64,000 nt of DNA from Theristus sp. LFF4_11. Its lineage: Eukaryota > Nematoda > Chromadorea > Monhysterida > Xyalidae. Location: positions 173,596-237,595 of the forward strand of contig JASANC010000124.1 in assembly GCA_030248135.1 (NCBI GenBank), in the 5' to 3' direction. Under the pieces are notes generated by a model that saw nothing but the letters and a program-made list of their open reading frames with translations, ran no database searches and had not been told where the DNA came from. Below are positions 25,923 through 37,157 of the stretch, piece after piece. A program made the translations under genes and the position numbers. The stretch's first letter is position 1. Each line of letters opens with the position of its first letter.

Positions 25923-26402
25923 TACCGTATTACCTCTATTATACCCCCCCCCCAAAATTAACCCCCCCCCCCCCCAAAAATAAACCCCCACCCCCTCGAC
26001 AAGTTTCCAAATAATCCCCCCCCAAAAATAATCCCCCATGGGGGATTATTGGAAACCTGTTTGAAATACATACCCAGAAAAACATACACATAAACAGTGA
26101 ATTCAGTGGCTGGTTGCAGTGAAAATGATGAAATTGTGCTACCAAAGGCCCCAAATGGATGAGTTAATGGTAATTTCATTACAAAAGGCTGTTGTAAAAG
26201 GAAATTTCTATGTAGAGTAGAAGTTTCTGCGACTTCCTTCCTGCCATGGAAGGTATTTTTGCCATTTTGCCCACTCCTAAAAATGGTTTCCAAATAAACC
26301 CCCCCCCCAAAAATAAAGCCCCCCCCCCAAAAATAAACCCCCACCCCCAGAAGTCGCTGAAGAAATAAACCCCCATGGGGGTTTATTAGAGGTAATACGG
26401 TA
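25923..26402. mobile_element. MITE with TACCGTATTACCTCTA ends and C-runs
   Basis: The left end TACCGTATTACCTCTATTATA is inverted at the right end (TTTATTAGAGGTAATACGGTA). The subterminal text is CCCCCCC-AAAAATAA in tandem, and palindromic CCCCCATGGGGG occurs twice. The core at 26080-26270 has no recognised ORF. A second copy of the left end starts at 36648. Confidence 0.7.
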
Positions 26403-27177
26403 CACATCAAAAAGACGAACCAAAGCAAACTGAGCAAAAGCACAACAATCGAAACAAAACTATGCATAACCATACCTAGCAAAATCATAATCGAAAACCG
26501 GTACTGAACAAGACGAAATCAGTAAGCAAAAAATGAATGAAGAGACGCATAGTTGGAGATATCGCGAACACAGACTCTTGAAAAACAGCGTTTCACTTTA
26601 AAAACACGAATCGAAAATGAGCCGAACGGAAACAAAGCAACTACAACAGAAACGAAACCAATCAAACATAGCAAAAACAGAATCGAAACCAACCGGTACG
26701 GATCAAAACAAACACAACCAACAAAAAGGAAAAGACGCAGAATCGCACTTATCACGAACACAGAAAATGACTCACAGAAAATGACCATAAAAAAACCAAA
26801 GGTTCAAGCAAAAAAGACGAACCGAACAGAAACGAGGCAACCGAAACAGAACAAACCAAACCAAACCAAGCAAATGCAAAACCGAAACAAGAACGGCACG
26901 ACACGGAACTAAAACAAAAAAAACAAACAAATAAACAAACCACAGGCCAACGAAGAGCGACAACCAGCGGTTGTGCGGACTCCCCTAGTCAAACAGACTT
27001 CTGTCTGTTTTTCATTTGAAGTTAAAATAAAAAATAACATTTTTGTTGACGATCACTCACTTTGGCATGCAAAAACTAAACGGTGAGCAGAAAAATATGC
27101 GAGTGCCAGTAGGTAGCAATGAATTTTGGCTGCAAAAATTTTAAACTGCGTATTTTATGATTGGCAATTTCTGAAAT
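26403..27177. other. A-rich low-complexity stretch
   Basis: It is dominated by AAACGAAACC/GAACCGAAACA-type text. The long Lys/Asn/Thr frame at 26553-26912 is a composition artefact. No gene was seen. Confidence 0.5.
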
Positions 27178-27245
27178 TACAGGGTAAACCAAAAAAGGTT
27201 CCAACTTCAAAATGCTCTCACTGGCTTGTGCTTGGACGTTGTGAC
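27178..27245. mobile_element. Solitary end of a CAGGGT-family transposon
   Basis: TACAGGGTAAACCAAAAAAG, GTTCCAACTTCAAAATGCTC and TCACTGGCTT match the ends of the element at 52229-52835. No partner end was found to the right. A T/S/P-rich reverse frame extends rightwards from it. Confidence 0.5.
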
Positions 27246-27545
27246 TTAAAATTTGGAACGTGTCCATCAAAATGTCCAGTCGGGTGACTGTTGCGCTGTT
27301 GACTTCATTACGGTTGGTGTAGTTGTGGAATGTGGCGTTGTTGCTGGTGGCTGGAGTTTCGGTTGTGGCTGTTGCGATGGTGGTGGATGTCGTTGGCGTT
27401 GCGGATGTTGTTGCGATGTTGGCGGTCGTTGTTGATTTTGGATGGTTTGCTGTTATTGCTGCGCAGGACGGTTTGGAGGGTTGGTGGCGGGATGTGGATG
27501 GAAGGGTACGGTGTTCGAAGTGGTGATTGGGAAGGCTTGGGTGTA

Positions 27546-28331
27546 GGGTTGGCACAGGAAAAAAAACCGGTTTCTTTTCCGTTTTAAAACCTTTTTTTCA
27601 GTTTTTTTCTTGAAAAAATAAAGAACCGGTTTTTTACCTTGAAAATTTTCCAACTTCGTGGTCAAAAATCACAACTCTTCGTTTGATTGATAAAATGTAA
27701 AATTATATTTTTGAAAAAACGGTGCAGTGAACTGTCAAACTGAACTGGTGAAGCATCATTTTGCAGAAGCTTTTGTGGCAAGGGTCAAGTGAAATACGAT
27801 GAAGACAAGGTGACTGCTAAACTAAGTGCATACGACTAACTGACGATGTTGTCGATTTGCAAAGGGTAACTGATGAAATGTTATTTTTCAAACGCAATCC
27901 GCCACCGGTTTCACTTAGCAGTTCTGCAAATCTCGCCCCCTAATCGGGGTCAGCTATCCGGTCTCCTTGCAACCGTCCCTTCCCGCTCCCCACACCTACA
28001 CGGTCACTGCCCAGTCTTTGTTTTCAATTTATTGAACGTGCTGCCCTGGAAACCAATAAAAGCGAAATTAATTTGATTTGAAACAAAAAATTGGGTAGCA
28101 TTTGGTGGCAAAAATAGCATATTGGGTCGGTTGTATGCCCGAAAACAGCATTTTACGCTGCTCAAAATCACTAATTTTGATGTATTTCCTATTTTGAGTT
28201 CAAGATGCCAAGTTCTGAAAAGTTCAGGAGCTGGGAAGCATTCGGTTTTTTATGGTTTTAAAACGGTTTTAAAACGGAAAAGAAACCTTTTTTTCCTGGC
28301 AATATAAAAAACCGGTTTTTTACTTACTCTA
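27546..28331. mobile_element. hAT-like non-autonomous insertion with intact target duplication
   Basis: It is flanked by the direct repeat CTTGGGTGTA at 27536-27545 and 28332-28341; at least 8 bp are duplicated, as for hAT. The ends are imperfect inverted repeats rich in AAAACCGGTTTCTTTTCCG and TTTTAAAAC. There is no ORF. It splits a low-complexity region that reads as one reverse open frame when the insertion is ignored (about 28420 to 27076). Confidence 0.75.
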
Positions 28332-28341
28332 CTTGGGTGTA

Positions 28342-29129
28342 CAGGAATTCGAAAGTGCTGTCGTCGGTTCGTGTTGATGAGGTCCTCCAGGGGAGGCTGT
28401 TTTGTGTGGGGGTGGGCGATATAGAGTTTGGGAAGTTAGCACGGGAGAGTTCGCCGTCGAAGTAAAAGCGGGTGGCACTGAGACCTCGTGGAGAAGAAGC
28501 TCTGTGTGGAGATGGAGAGCGGTCGTTTGGGAATCCGCTCTTGATTGAGGAGAAGTTGATTGGTGAGTTGGTGTTCCGTGTGAGGGGGGCTGCATTGGCT
28601 TGAAGGTCCGTTTGAGTGGTGGCTGGATTGGCTTGAGTGTGAGTGGTGACTGTCGTTGGCGGGGCTGCTTGTGGTTGAGACGTTAAGGAGTTGCAGTGGT
28701 GTCGATGAATGAGGTGGTGGTGGGTGAGTGTTCGCTTGCGGTTGTACGGCTTTATTGTTGTTCGGTTGGATCATGGATGTTGGTGTCGACAATGTGTGGT
28801 TCAGGTACGAGAACGGCCGTTGGTAAAATTTTGAAAACTTGATAAAAAATAGACAGGGGTCAATTTTCTGGTGAAGCTACAAATGCTTGTTCTGTAATCT
28901 CGGTACACGACAAAGGTAATCGTGATCAAGATCAAACATCGCACTGATAATGCACCCCCAATCTAACGCGCAGTTTTGAGCACTAGTCGACGCAGGTGCG
29001 TTTCTGATTTCAAAAATTGTGTGATAAACCGTCATGGCATGCTAGTGATGTTTCAGATGCTCAAACACGTTGCGAACGCTTCACAGTTAACATGTGCAGT
29101 TTCAGTTTTGAAACACAAGAAAACAAAAA
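28342..29129. other. Pro/Ser/Thr-coding-like low-complexity flank and SHPK upstream region
   Basis: The reverse frames at 28436-28792 and 28345-28595 are Ser/Pro/His-rich without a domain. No supported splice sites link them to a gene. The last 250 bp are AT-rich and form the likely promoter side of the sedoheptulokinase gene. Confidence 0.35.
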
Positions 29130-31166
29130 ATGACTGAAATCAACAGCGACTCAAGAAAGTATCTCTTGCTGGGCATCGATATTGGCACAACGGCAGTGAA
29201 AATTGCAGTGGTTGACTTGCTAACGCGGTAATTTTTAGCATCAAAACTTTACCGAATCGAAACAATTTTAAAACAGTTTTTTTGTTTATTTCAGGCAGTC
29301 AGTGGCATGCAACAGTCGTGTTCACAACGCTGCTATTCAGGGTTTGCCCGAGGGACACCACGAACAAGAGGTGCACGTGCTGATGGCCGCTGTTGACGAG
29401 TGCATGCAGGACATTCAAAAACGTGCAAACGTTCACATGCAACAGATCCGTCGCATCGGGGTGTGCGGTCAGATGCATGGCTGTGTCCGCTGGTCAGGTT
29501 GGCGTTTCGCGACCAAAAACATGTAAGAGTTGGTGCTAAGATGAAATGTGCGTGATGATTTTCGCTGTTGTTCAGAACAGAACATTGAGCAGCACAGCAC
29601 ACTGACAACATGGATGGACAGCCGCTGCAACCGATCGTTTCTTGAGTCGCTGCCCAAGTAATATTTGTAAAATTGCATTGTTCTCTTTTTAGTTTGCTTT
29701 AATCCGTCAAACTCCACTCAGCGCAGTAGACAACACGCAACGTTGGACGCTGCAAGGCATTGCGAACAACGTGGCGTGCTGTTTTCTGAGTGTCAGCGAG
29801 TGTCACCTGAAAAGCATTTCTGACAGGTCTAAATCACCGTTGCACGCTGGATTCGGCTGCGCTTCACTTGCGTGGCTGCAACAACACCACCAGCTGCACG
29901 CGGAGTCGTGGACAAAATCGGGCACTGTCATGGATTACTTTGTGTGTAAACTTTTGTGCAGAACCTCGCCAATAATGTCCGATCAAAACGCCTATGGTTG
30001 GGGATATTTCGATTGTGCGAAACAAACATGGGATTTTGAACGGTTGGAACTACAGTGTACTAAACCCTTTTTTCTGCGTTGTGACAATATTCTACTTTAC
30101 TTTTTTTTGTAATTTCGACGCTGTTTTGCAGAATCGAAGAAGCGAGAATCCCGAGGACATTTCTGCCCGAAATACAACAAGCAGGTTCAGCGGCGGGAAC
30201 GTTGCCAAACGACTGGCACGGAATTCCAGCGGGTGTTTCGGTTTACTGTGCTTTGGGCGACCTGCAGTGCACGTTCCACGCGCAAAGTCAGCAGCACTGT
30301 GCTGGTAACTTGACAGTCTGATGTTAATAAGAGGGGTTTACCAAAATGTCGAAATCTGCATTGACAGTGTTCATCGGTTCACACAGTGCTGCACATCGGC
30401 ACATCAGCGCAGCTTTCATTCGAGGCTGACAAGCGGCTTGTGTCAGCGCCAGCGAGCGTCGACTGTGTGCCGTACACCACAGGGACGCACATCGCTGTCG
30501 CTGCATCGCTCAATGGGGGCAACGTCATCGACTTATTCGTCAGGGTACACTGGGTGTCTTTGAAACTAGTTCATGTTGCGCAAAAACAGACTGCTTTTCA
30601 AAATAAGGTCGTTTGTGATTGGTGCGCCGATATGGTTGGCATTCCAGTCGATCACCAAAAAGCGTGGGCAAAAGTGAGCGAGTTGCTGCAATCGGCCGAA
30701 TCCGATGCAGTGCACAACATCGATCAGCTGATGCAACTGCGACCGACTGTTTTTGGCGAACGACATTGCCCTCAAATGACAGCAGAACTACACCAAATTA
30801 CTGCTCACAACATGTCACTAAAGCAGGTCTCTGTCGTTTTCATCATCCACGACTTGAATTTTTTTTTAAACATGAACAATTTGTTTGGTGTAGGTGCTGC
30901 ACGCACTTGCCAAAGGACTGTTGGACAATTTGAATGAAATGCTGCCAGCGAAAATGCTTCACGAACACGACATCCACACCGTGTTGCTTGTTGGAATGGC
31001 CGCAAAGCCACTGTTCACTGCGCTGGCTGAACGCCTGTATGCTCCATATTCGATCAAAGTTCAACCACTGCTACGGCAGGATTTAACAGCAGCGCACGCA
31101 GCCGCTCTGTTCGTTGAAACGAGTGGGGATGCTTTTGTGGATAACCGAAACCAGAATGTTACCTGA
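29130..31166 (+). CDS. SHPK: Sedoheptulokinase (sedoheptulose 7-phosphate forming)
   Basis: Eight exons (29130-29227, 29295-29497, 29576-29657, 29827-30042, 30132-30304, 30387-30544, 30608-30826, 30894-31166) give 473 residues; human SHPK has 478. It is an FGGY-family sugar kinase that phosphorylates sedoheptulose with ATP and feeds the pentose phosphate pathway in the cytosol. The phosphate-binding start LLLGIDIGTTAVK is at residues 12-24. CGQMHG, TTWMDSRC, GFGCA, MSDQNAYGWGYF, GDLQC, AASLNGGN and FGERH then follow in family order. Introns are 63-169 nt. The donor after 30042 (CG/GTTGGA) and the acceptor before 30608 (ATAAG) are weak but keep length and alignment. The stop is 87 bp from the convergent transporter stop. 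Family assignment is secure. Confidence 0.93.
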
Positions 31167-31253
31167 TGAACTGATCAATGCAATTGAATTGAATTGAATG
31201 CAAGAAAACTGTAATCACACATATCACAGACAAAGTTAGCCTTTTACTTCAAA

Positions 31254-33642
31254 TCAGTGAATTTTCAAGTATTCTCGTGGCAGTTCAGCAGGCATCGCAG
31301 GCAGTGGAATGTAAAACGAGTGAATGATGCTGAGCAATGCTGAGTAGGTGCCGCTGACGATTGCAATGATGGCAACAACGAATATGAGCACGTCCTTGAG
31401 CCAGGTGCGCACTCGGATGTGCCCCGTGCGCGCACGCTCAGTCAACAGATCGATGATGGCCGGGAAGAAGAGAGCCAGCGAGGAGCTGCCGTAGGCGCCA
31501 ATCAACGAAATGATCAGATTCAAATGAGGCACCGCCATCGCGATGCCGTCTGAAGCAAAACACAACACTACAGAAGCTGCGTGCACTTTGTGCAATCTGA
31601 CATTTGGAAACCGACCAGCTGCATCGACTGACCAATCAGTCAGCCTAATTCAAATGACTGTATGATTAACAGTGCAGTGCACTTTGCAGCCAATAAAAAC
31701 AGAGCCGGGGCAAAGTGCACCACGAACAGGTGATTTTCTGGAGTTCAACAAGCCAACCAGCACGCACAGCAGACGAGCACCAGTGCAAAGCGAACGCCAT
31801 AGAACAACGCGTACTGCCGGCGCGTCTGTCCGCGCCACACTTTGCGTCGTATCCATTTCTCGATGCGAGCCAGTGGCACGTAGAATTGAAGGGCGAACGT
31901 TACAAACACGGCCAGGCAGAAGCCGAGACGCACGTACGGGTAAATGCTGTTGCAAAAAGTGCATTAAGCTTGCCTGAACTTGCAGAAGGAAAATCAAACG
32001 AAATGCTGAAACGTGCACAAGAGGCGAACCCGGTGTAAGGAAGACTGAGTGTGATTGTGTCATGGACGGCATCGCCAAACTTGAGATAACCATAGAAGCC
32101 GACACAGGCATAGATGACGGTCACGAGCACACAGCCCGTGTTCAGCACGCCGTTCCACGAAATGAACGCCTTTCGATCGCGAATTTCGTCGGCAATCGGC
32201 AGCACCTCGAAAGAAAGCTGGTTTTTTTAATTGTAACTGTTTGGAGGGCTTGAATTTGCTTTACAGATGATGAAAAGTGGTGAACAGTTTAGAACAATGG
32301 AATGTTTTGGGTTCAGCTGCCATTTGAACTGAATCAGTCTGTGGATACCTTTCAGTTTCTTGAACATTTCTGACAGCCAACCCTGTTGAACCTACCAGAC
32401 AGACTCCCTCAAACGCAAACATGATGCTACCCAGGGCAAGCGAAAGCTGGCTAAAATTGGTGAATGCTGGTAAACGCGATGCTGACGGCAAGTCGTAGAG
32501 CAGAAACTGAAACGTGACAATGCACGCTGCGATGTAGACGACGTCGGCTAAAAGAGCGGCAATTGCGAGCTGCTTCAAATGACGCAGCATTGACAACGGT
32601 AAAATCTGCAAGAGCTTTTGAGGAAACTGCTGTGATGTTGCGATCGCAGAATTACATGCACAAAAGGCTCACTGGAATCAACCACAGCGTTATCCAAGCC
32701 TTCGTTGATATCAGACTTTCATCGCCCAGCCAGTAATCAACGACCTAATAAAAAATGAACGCTAAAGTTTTGAATTGATTATTTACTTAGCCAAAAAAGC
32801 GTACCATCTGTGTGTTTTCGGCGAGAAAGACGAAATATATGCAGCAGGTGCCAAATTGAGCCACGAATATTTGAAAGTTCAAAATGAATCTAGAGGTTGA
32901 AACAATAAGAATGAGGTCAAGAATAACAGTGGCGGCGAACATGTCACCCGTCCAGTGTTCTCACTTTGCCCAGTAGCTGTAGCGCTTCAGCTCCGGACAG
33001 CCGTGATCAACACACAATCGAAACAGATTACCATAGTCCAACGAAGAACGCTGTTGCCTGCACAGCATGTGCAACACCACTTTGCATATGTCTCCACACC
33101 AAATCAGCTCTGTCGACACTTACTTTTTCCGAAAATAGTTTGCCGATGTCTCCAATATTCGCATGCAGTACGTGTCAATGGAGCAGACAAACAGCAACGC
33201 ACATAAGCCGGCCTGGAAAATGTGAATAACTGAACTGCAAAGAATAACACAAAGAGAAGAAAAGACACCAATAGAAAAAGACTGAAACGAACCCAAAGGC
33301 CAGCGTTCTTGAACGCCATTGGCAATGAGAGCAGGCCGGTGCCAGTGAGTCCTTTGATCAAGTGAGCCAACGCCTCGGTTGCACTGCAAACAGTCACAAT
33401 CAAACGCACATAAACAAGGACCTGTTCAAATTTGCAAACCTTCACCTTAACATGAAAAATTACCTAAGTTTCGATGCTTCACTTTCACTGTCAGTTTCAT
33501 GTTTTTCGTGATTTTGTTCAGCAAGCAGTGGTGTGTCAATGGATGCATCTGAATCGAGGGCCACCGTGGCAACAGACGCCACTGATGGCAGCAAATACTC
33601 GCCGTGTTGCTCGAGCCAAATTGGCGACGACTTTGTTGCCAT
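31254..33642 (-). CDS. SLC36/AVT-type proton-coupled amino-acid transporter
   Basis: Ten exons (33642-33464, 33383-33293, 33212-33124, 33057-32965, 32889-32805, 32744-32673, 32605-32396, 32205-32030, 31946-31750, 31549-31254) give 495 residues. Members are about 11-helix carriers that move small neutral amino acids with protons across lysosomal or plasma membranes. After an acidic N-terminal tail (DTPLLAEQ) come the first-helix signature LIKGLTGTGLLSLP and FKNAG, then YCMRIL, LDYG, FEGVCLVLP, WNGVLNTG, GFYGYLKFGD, ALQFYVPL, and a final ISLIGAYGSSSLAL. Exon 3 was started at GCCGGC because this restores the normal spacing between KNAG and the CM motif. The junction of exons 9 and 10 is the least certain. 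Substrate and membrane cannot be told from sequence. Confidence 0.9.
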
Positions 33643-34472
33643 TAATGCTAATAAACCAACATCGCACGCAAGAACACACAAAAAATACAGAAAAGTTCAG
33701 TTATCAAAAACGCAAAAAAATTAGCGGTACCAAGCAGTAACACTTCGTGTGCCACCTGTTTTTGGGACATCAATAACAATCATACTGGTTGACCTTATCT
33801 TGCTCCTATCAAATTGAAACTGATAAAAGAACAATGGAATCGATTAAAACGTTGTTGTTCAAAAGCAGATTGACCTGAGAACGTGGATGCTACAATGCAC
33901 AGAACGCAAGTGCATCTTCAGTTCAACAGACCTATCCACGTCGCTGGCTTTATGCGGCTGATCAGCGTTCCCAATTTTAATAGTTGAGCCTATTGTTTGA
34001 ATGTTCAATTCCTCCGTTTTGATGGATGATGTGGATTTCAAAAAACCTCAGTTTTTAAGTTTACTGAAATTCATTTCAGACAGCAGAAAAAACTATCAGG
34101 AAATGACCGCTAAAACAACACAACAACAAAAAGTATCACAGACAAATGGCATGACGATATTCTGTCTGACAACAACAGCCCTCAAACGTGAGCATCACAG
34201 ATTTTGATGCGAACATAAAAAAGCGACAAACAGCATTTAGTTTCAAGTAGATAAACAGTTCAAACAAATGCACTAAAGTTGCTTTGGTTTGCTGATCAAT
34301 GTAGTTGCAAAAGCAAACAATTCAGCAATATGAGGCAAGCAAATGAAGAACAGCTATTTTTTTTAAAATAATGCACGCAGACCCAACGAAAAAGGCAAGA
34401 TAAAGATCAAACAAACAAGAAGTGAATACAGTGAAGTGGCATGTGACTCGAATCGACTGAAGTTTTTGACTC
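33643..34472. other. Intergenic AT-rich region
   Basis: It lies between the SLC36-type start and the SLC35B3-type stop, both on the minus strand. No exon, RNA or repeat was recognised. It probably contains the transporter promoter. Confidence 0.5.
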
Positions 34473-36380
34473 TCAAACAATGTTTTCTATGACGACGTCG
34501 CTACGTTGTGGCCCAGAGCGCTTTTGTATGACTGTCACCAATTGTTTCATCAGCCAAACAGCATATGCGTTCCATTGCTCTCGATTTTTATTGTACACGT
34601 TCAAATAGATGCCCAGTAAAACGATGCCGCCACCCCATAAATACCTAAATCAGCAATGACGCACCTACGCAAGGCACAACAATGAAACAATGACCAACCA
34701 GCCCCGAAAAATGAATGCAGCCAAGACGCTGTTACGCAAAAAGGCTATGAATAGAATGACAACGGCAAGTTTCGAAACCTAAAACAGCTGCACTCACTGC
34801 ACAGAGAATGGCTTTGCGAAGAACATGAACGAGAGCATGATGGTGACTGCTTTGCGGCACGTCGTCACGGTCACGGCCACCAACGCGCCAAAGTGCTTCA
34901 CCAGCGTCAGCACCACATCGATGCCCAGGAAGCCGGCTGTGGAGAACACGAGTGCATAGCCGAACGTCTCCAACGGGTGCTGCAAAACACGCCACAACCG
35001 ATGACACGCTGCACTCACATGCGCAGCAGTCGGAACACATCGCAAGCGCAGAAGCCAACCTCACTGAAGAATGCGTATGCAGCTGCAAACTCGCCAGTGA
35101 TCACGGTGCCAATGAGGATGTACACCGCACCAATCGAATACGAGTAGAACACCTGAAGCAGACATTGGCGGCATCCTGAATTGCAGCTTGACAGATCACG
35201 CCAAATGGAACAGCACCACCACCACGTCATAGCATAGCACACCATTTCAGAGTTGCTGCCGCCATAGCATTTCATTTGTTTCTCCTGCACATTGCCGATC
35301 ACTGCGTCAAATACGAGAGCTGTCGAAATCAGCGTGTAACCTAGAAAAATAAATCAAAGACAAATGAAAACAGTGTAGTTTTTGTTGGAAAAAACCGGCA
35401 AATTGTCACGCGATAAGTGACCTTTCAGGTGAAACACTGGTGACAACTGACTGTCAGCTAAGACGAATATGATCAAGCCACCGCTCATGCACAACGCAGC
35501 AATAAAATCGACAACGCCGTACTTTTTGCCTGAAAAACCAAAAATATGCCTGAATAAGAACACCAGTCATGGCAAAAAGTGACCAAAAACTGTCAACCTT
35601 GAATTAGAATGCCCCCAATGAGCACTGGGATGAGCTTGCAGCATTTGAAGATCACTTGTGTTGGATAGTTCAGATAGCCAACAGAGGCGTTTGAGAAGCC
35701 CATGGTGCCCACTGTGTACAGCGCAAGTTGCATGTACACCAACAGGGGAACCCTGAAAACACATTCGCAATTCTGCAGTGAATGGCGCAAAGCGCACCGA
35801 AGAACCTCAACCACGCCAACCCGTCAACTAAAAACCATACACATCAACTGAAACTTGGTCAACAACAGTGTGCACTTGAAAACACCAATCAGTTTTGAAT
35901 TCGACACGAACTTGCGTTGTGCAGCGGAGCGTGCGTGCATTTCACAGAGCCCATAAAGCGAGTACACCGAGAATTGCACGAGCGTCAGGAACCACCCGAA
36001 TGGGCGCATGCCCGGCAGACGGAAGATCAGCTCCTGAATTGAATGATCATTCTCATTTTCGAAAAAACATCAATTTCGATTCACGATCGTTCACCTGCAT
36101 GTAGCCGTACATCAGGTAGAACGCAAACACGGCTGCAGCACACGACAGCAGTTGCACCACTCGAGAGCTGTGTGGAAAAGGGCAACGTTCAGTGCACAAA
36201 TCAGCAGCAGACTCAGCTGAAGCAAACAACCAACTGGTGGTCAATGCGGAAGCAGAGAATGCTCATGTGCTCCGTTGCGGTCTTCTTTGCAGCACGCTGC
36301 ACCGGCCTTGGTGGCATGTTCACGACCGAATGTGGTTGCATTTCGTTGTCGCCCTCCTCTTTGCCACTGTTACTGGTCAT
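34473..36380 (-). CDS. SLC35B3: PAPS transporter, SLC35B3 type
   Basis: Nine exons (36380-36235, 36167-36095, 36033-35912, 35752-35598, 35529-35422, 35340-35243, 35152-35060, 34979-34798, 34644-34473) give 382 residues; the human protein has 401. The family carries 3'-phosphoadenosine 5'-phosphosulfate into the Golgi lumen for sulfation. Diagnostic runs are FAFYLMYGYMQELIF, PFGWFLTLVQF, VGTMGFSNASVGYLNYP, TQVIFKCCKLIPVLIGG, DAVIGNVQEKQMK, NSEMVFYSYSIG, KHFGALVAVTVTT, RKAVTIMLSF and FAKPFS. About ten helices are expected. The start at 36380 is the first Met in frame that gives a short cytosolic tail; an upstream Met exists in the same frame. The C-terminus is about 30 residues longer after NVYNKN than a minimal core, with no known motif. 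The identity is strong. Confidence 0.93.
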
Positions 36381-36647
36381 GCCAATTTTGCTCAATCGAC
36401 TGACAGACACATTGTGAATGAACTGCAGTGGTGTGCGGTGGACGCATTGCACTGTGGTGACAATTGCAAACACATGCACGTCTGTTCGCATGCACTGCAC
36501 AGTGTTTCAATTAGAAGTCAGCGCTGTTCAAATTCGAAACGTACAGGTGGTGCTCAATTTTTGTTCGAATCTTTGCTCGATTCAATTTCGAAAATTGTTC
36601 GTTGTGCTCAACTTTCAATGCTAAACATTTTTTTTTGATTTTCTAGA

Positions 36648-36890
36648 TACCGTATTACCTCTAATAAACCCCCATGGGGGTTTTTGGGGGGGGGGGGGGG
36701 GGGGTTTTTTGGGGGGGGGGGTTTTGTGGGGGGGGGGGGGTGGTGGTGGGGGTGGGGGGGGGGGGTGGGTGTTGGTGGTGGGGGGGGGAGGGGGGGGGGG
36801 GGGTGGGGGTGGGGGTGGGGGGGGGGGGGGGGGGGGGGGGGGGGCTGGGGGGGGGGGGGGGGTGGGGGGGGTGGGGGGGGGGGTAGCCAA
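36648..36890. repeat. ~200-bp G-run attached to a MITE end
   Basis: TACCGTATTACCTCTAATAA plus CCCCCATGGGGG (36648-36680) matches the end of the element at 25923-26402. It runs into about 200 bp of G with rare T, A or C, then unique DNA. The Gly- and Pro-rich frames here are artefacts. The G-rich strand could form G-quadruplexes. Length and sequence may be unreliable for assembly reasons. Confidence 0.75.
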
Positions 36891-37157
36891 CAAAGGCCAA
36901 CGAAACAGAACGTTGTTCTTTATGCGCGAAGATGCTCAATAAACCTCAACCGTAATCATTTATCCATCAAGTAACAAAATTCTCCATCAGATAAACGTCA
37001 ACATAACGGAAAGGATAACAACACAAAACATAACAGGTTGCATCATATTTATCGTCCTTGTAAGCCTAAGCAACAACCGACAATCGTGCCGTGCACTCGC
37101 ACTTCACACAGTTCTACCCCATACCCTATAAACACCGTGCCCTGGTTTTATCCGTTC
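36891..37157. other. RPS12 3' flank
   Basis: It is AT-rich, with no ORF of interest. It contains the 3' untranslated region and end signals of the minus-strand RPS12 gene, which I could not pin down. Confidence 0.4.

Noticed and set aside
26519..26963. Long Lys/Asn or Phe/Val-rich frames
   Set aside because: The underlying DNA is an A-rich low-complexity tract, so both strands give biased frames.
36621..36974. Gly-rich and Pro-rich open frames
   Set aside because: They are pure products of the G-run on either strand.
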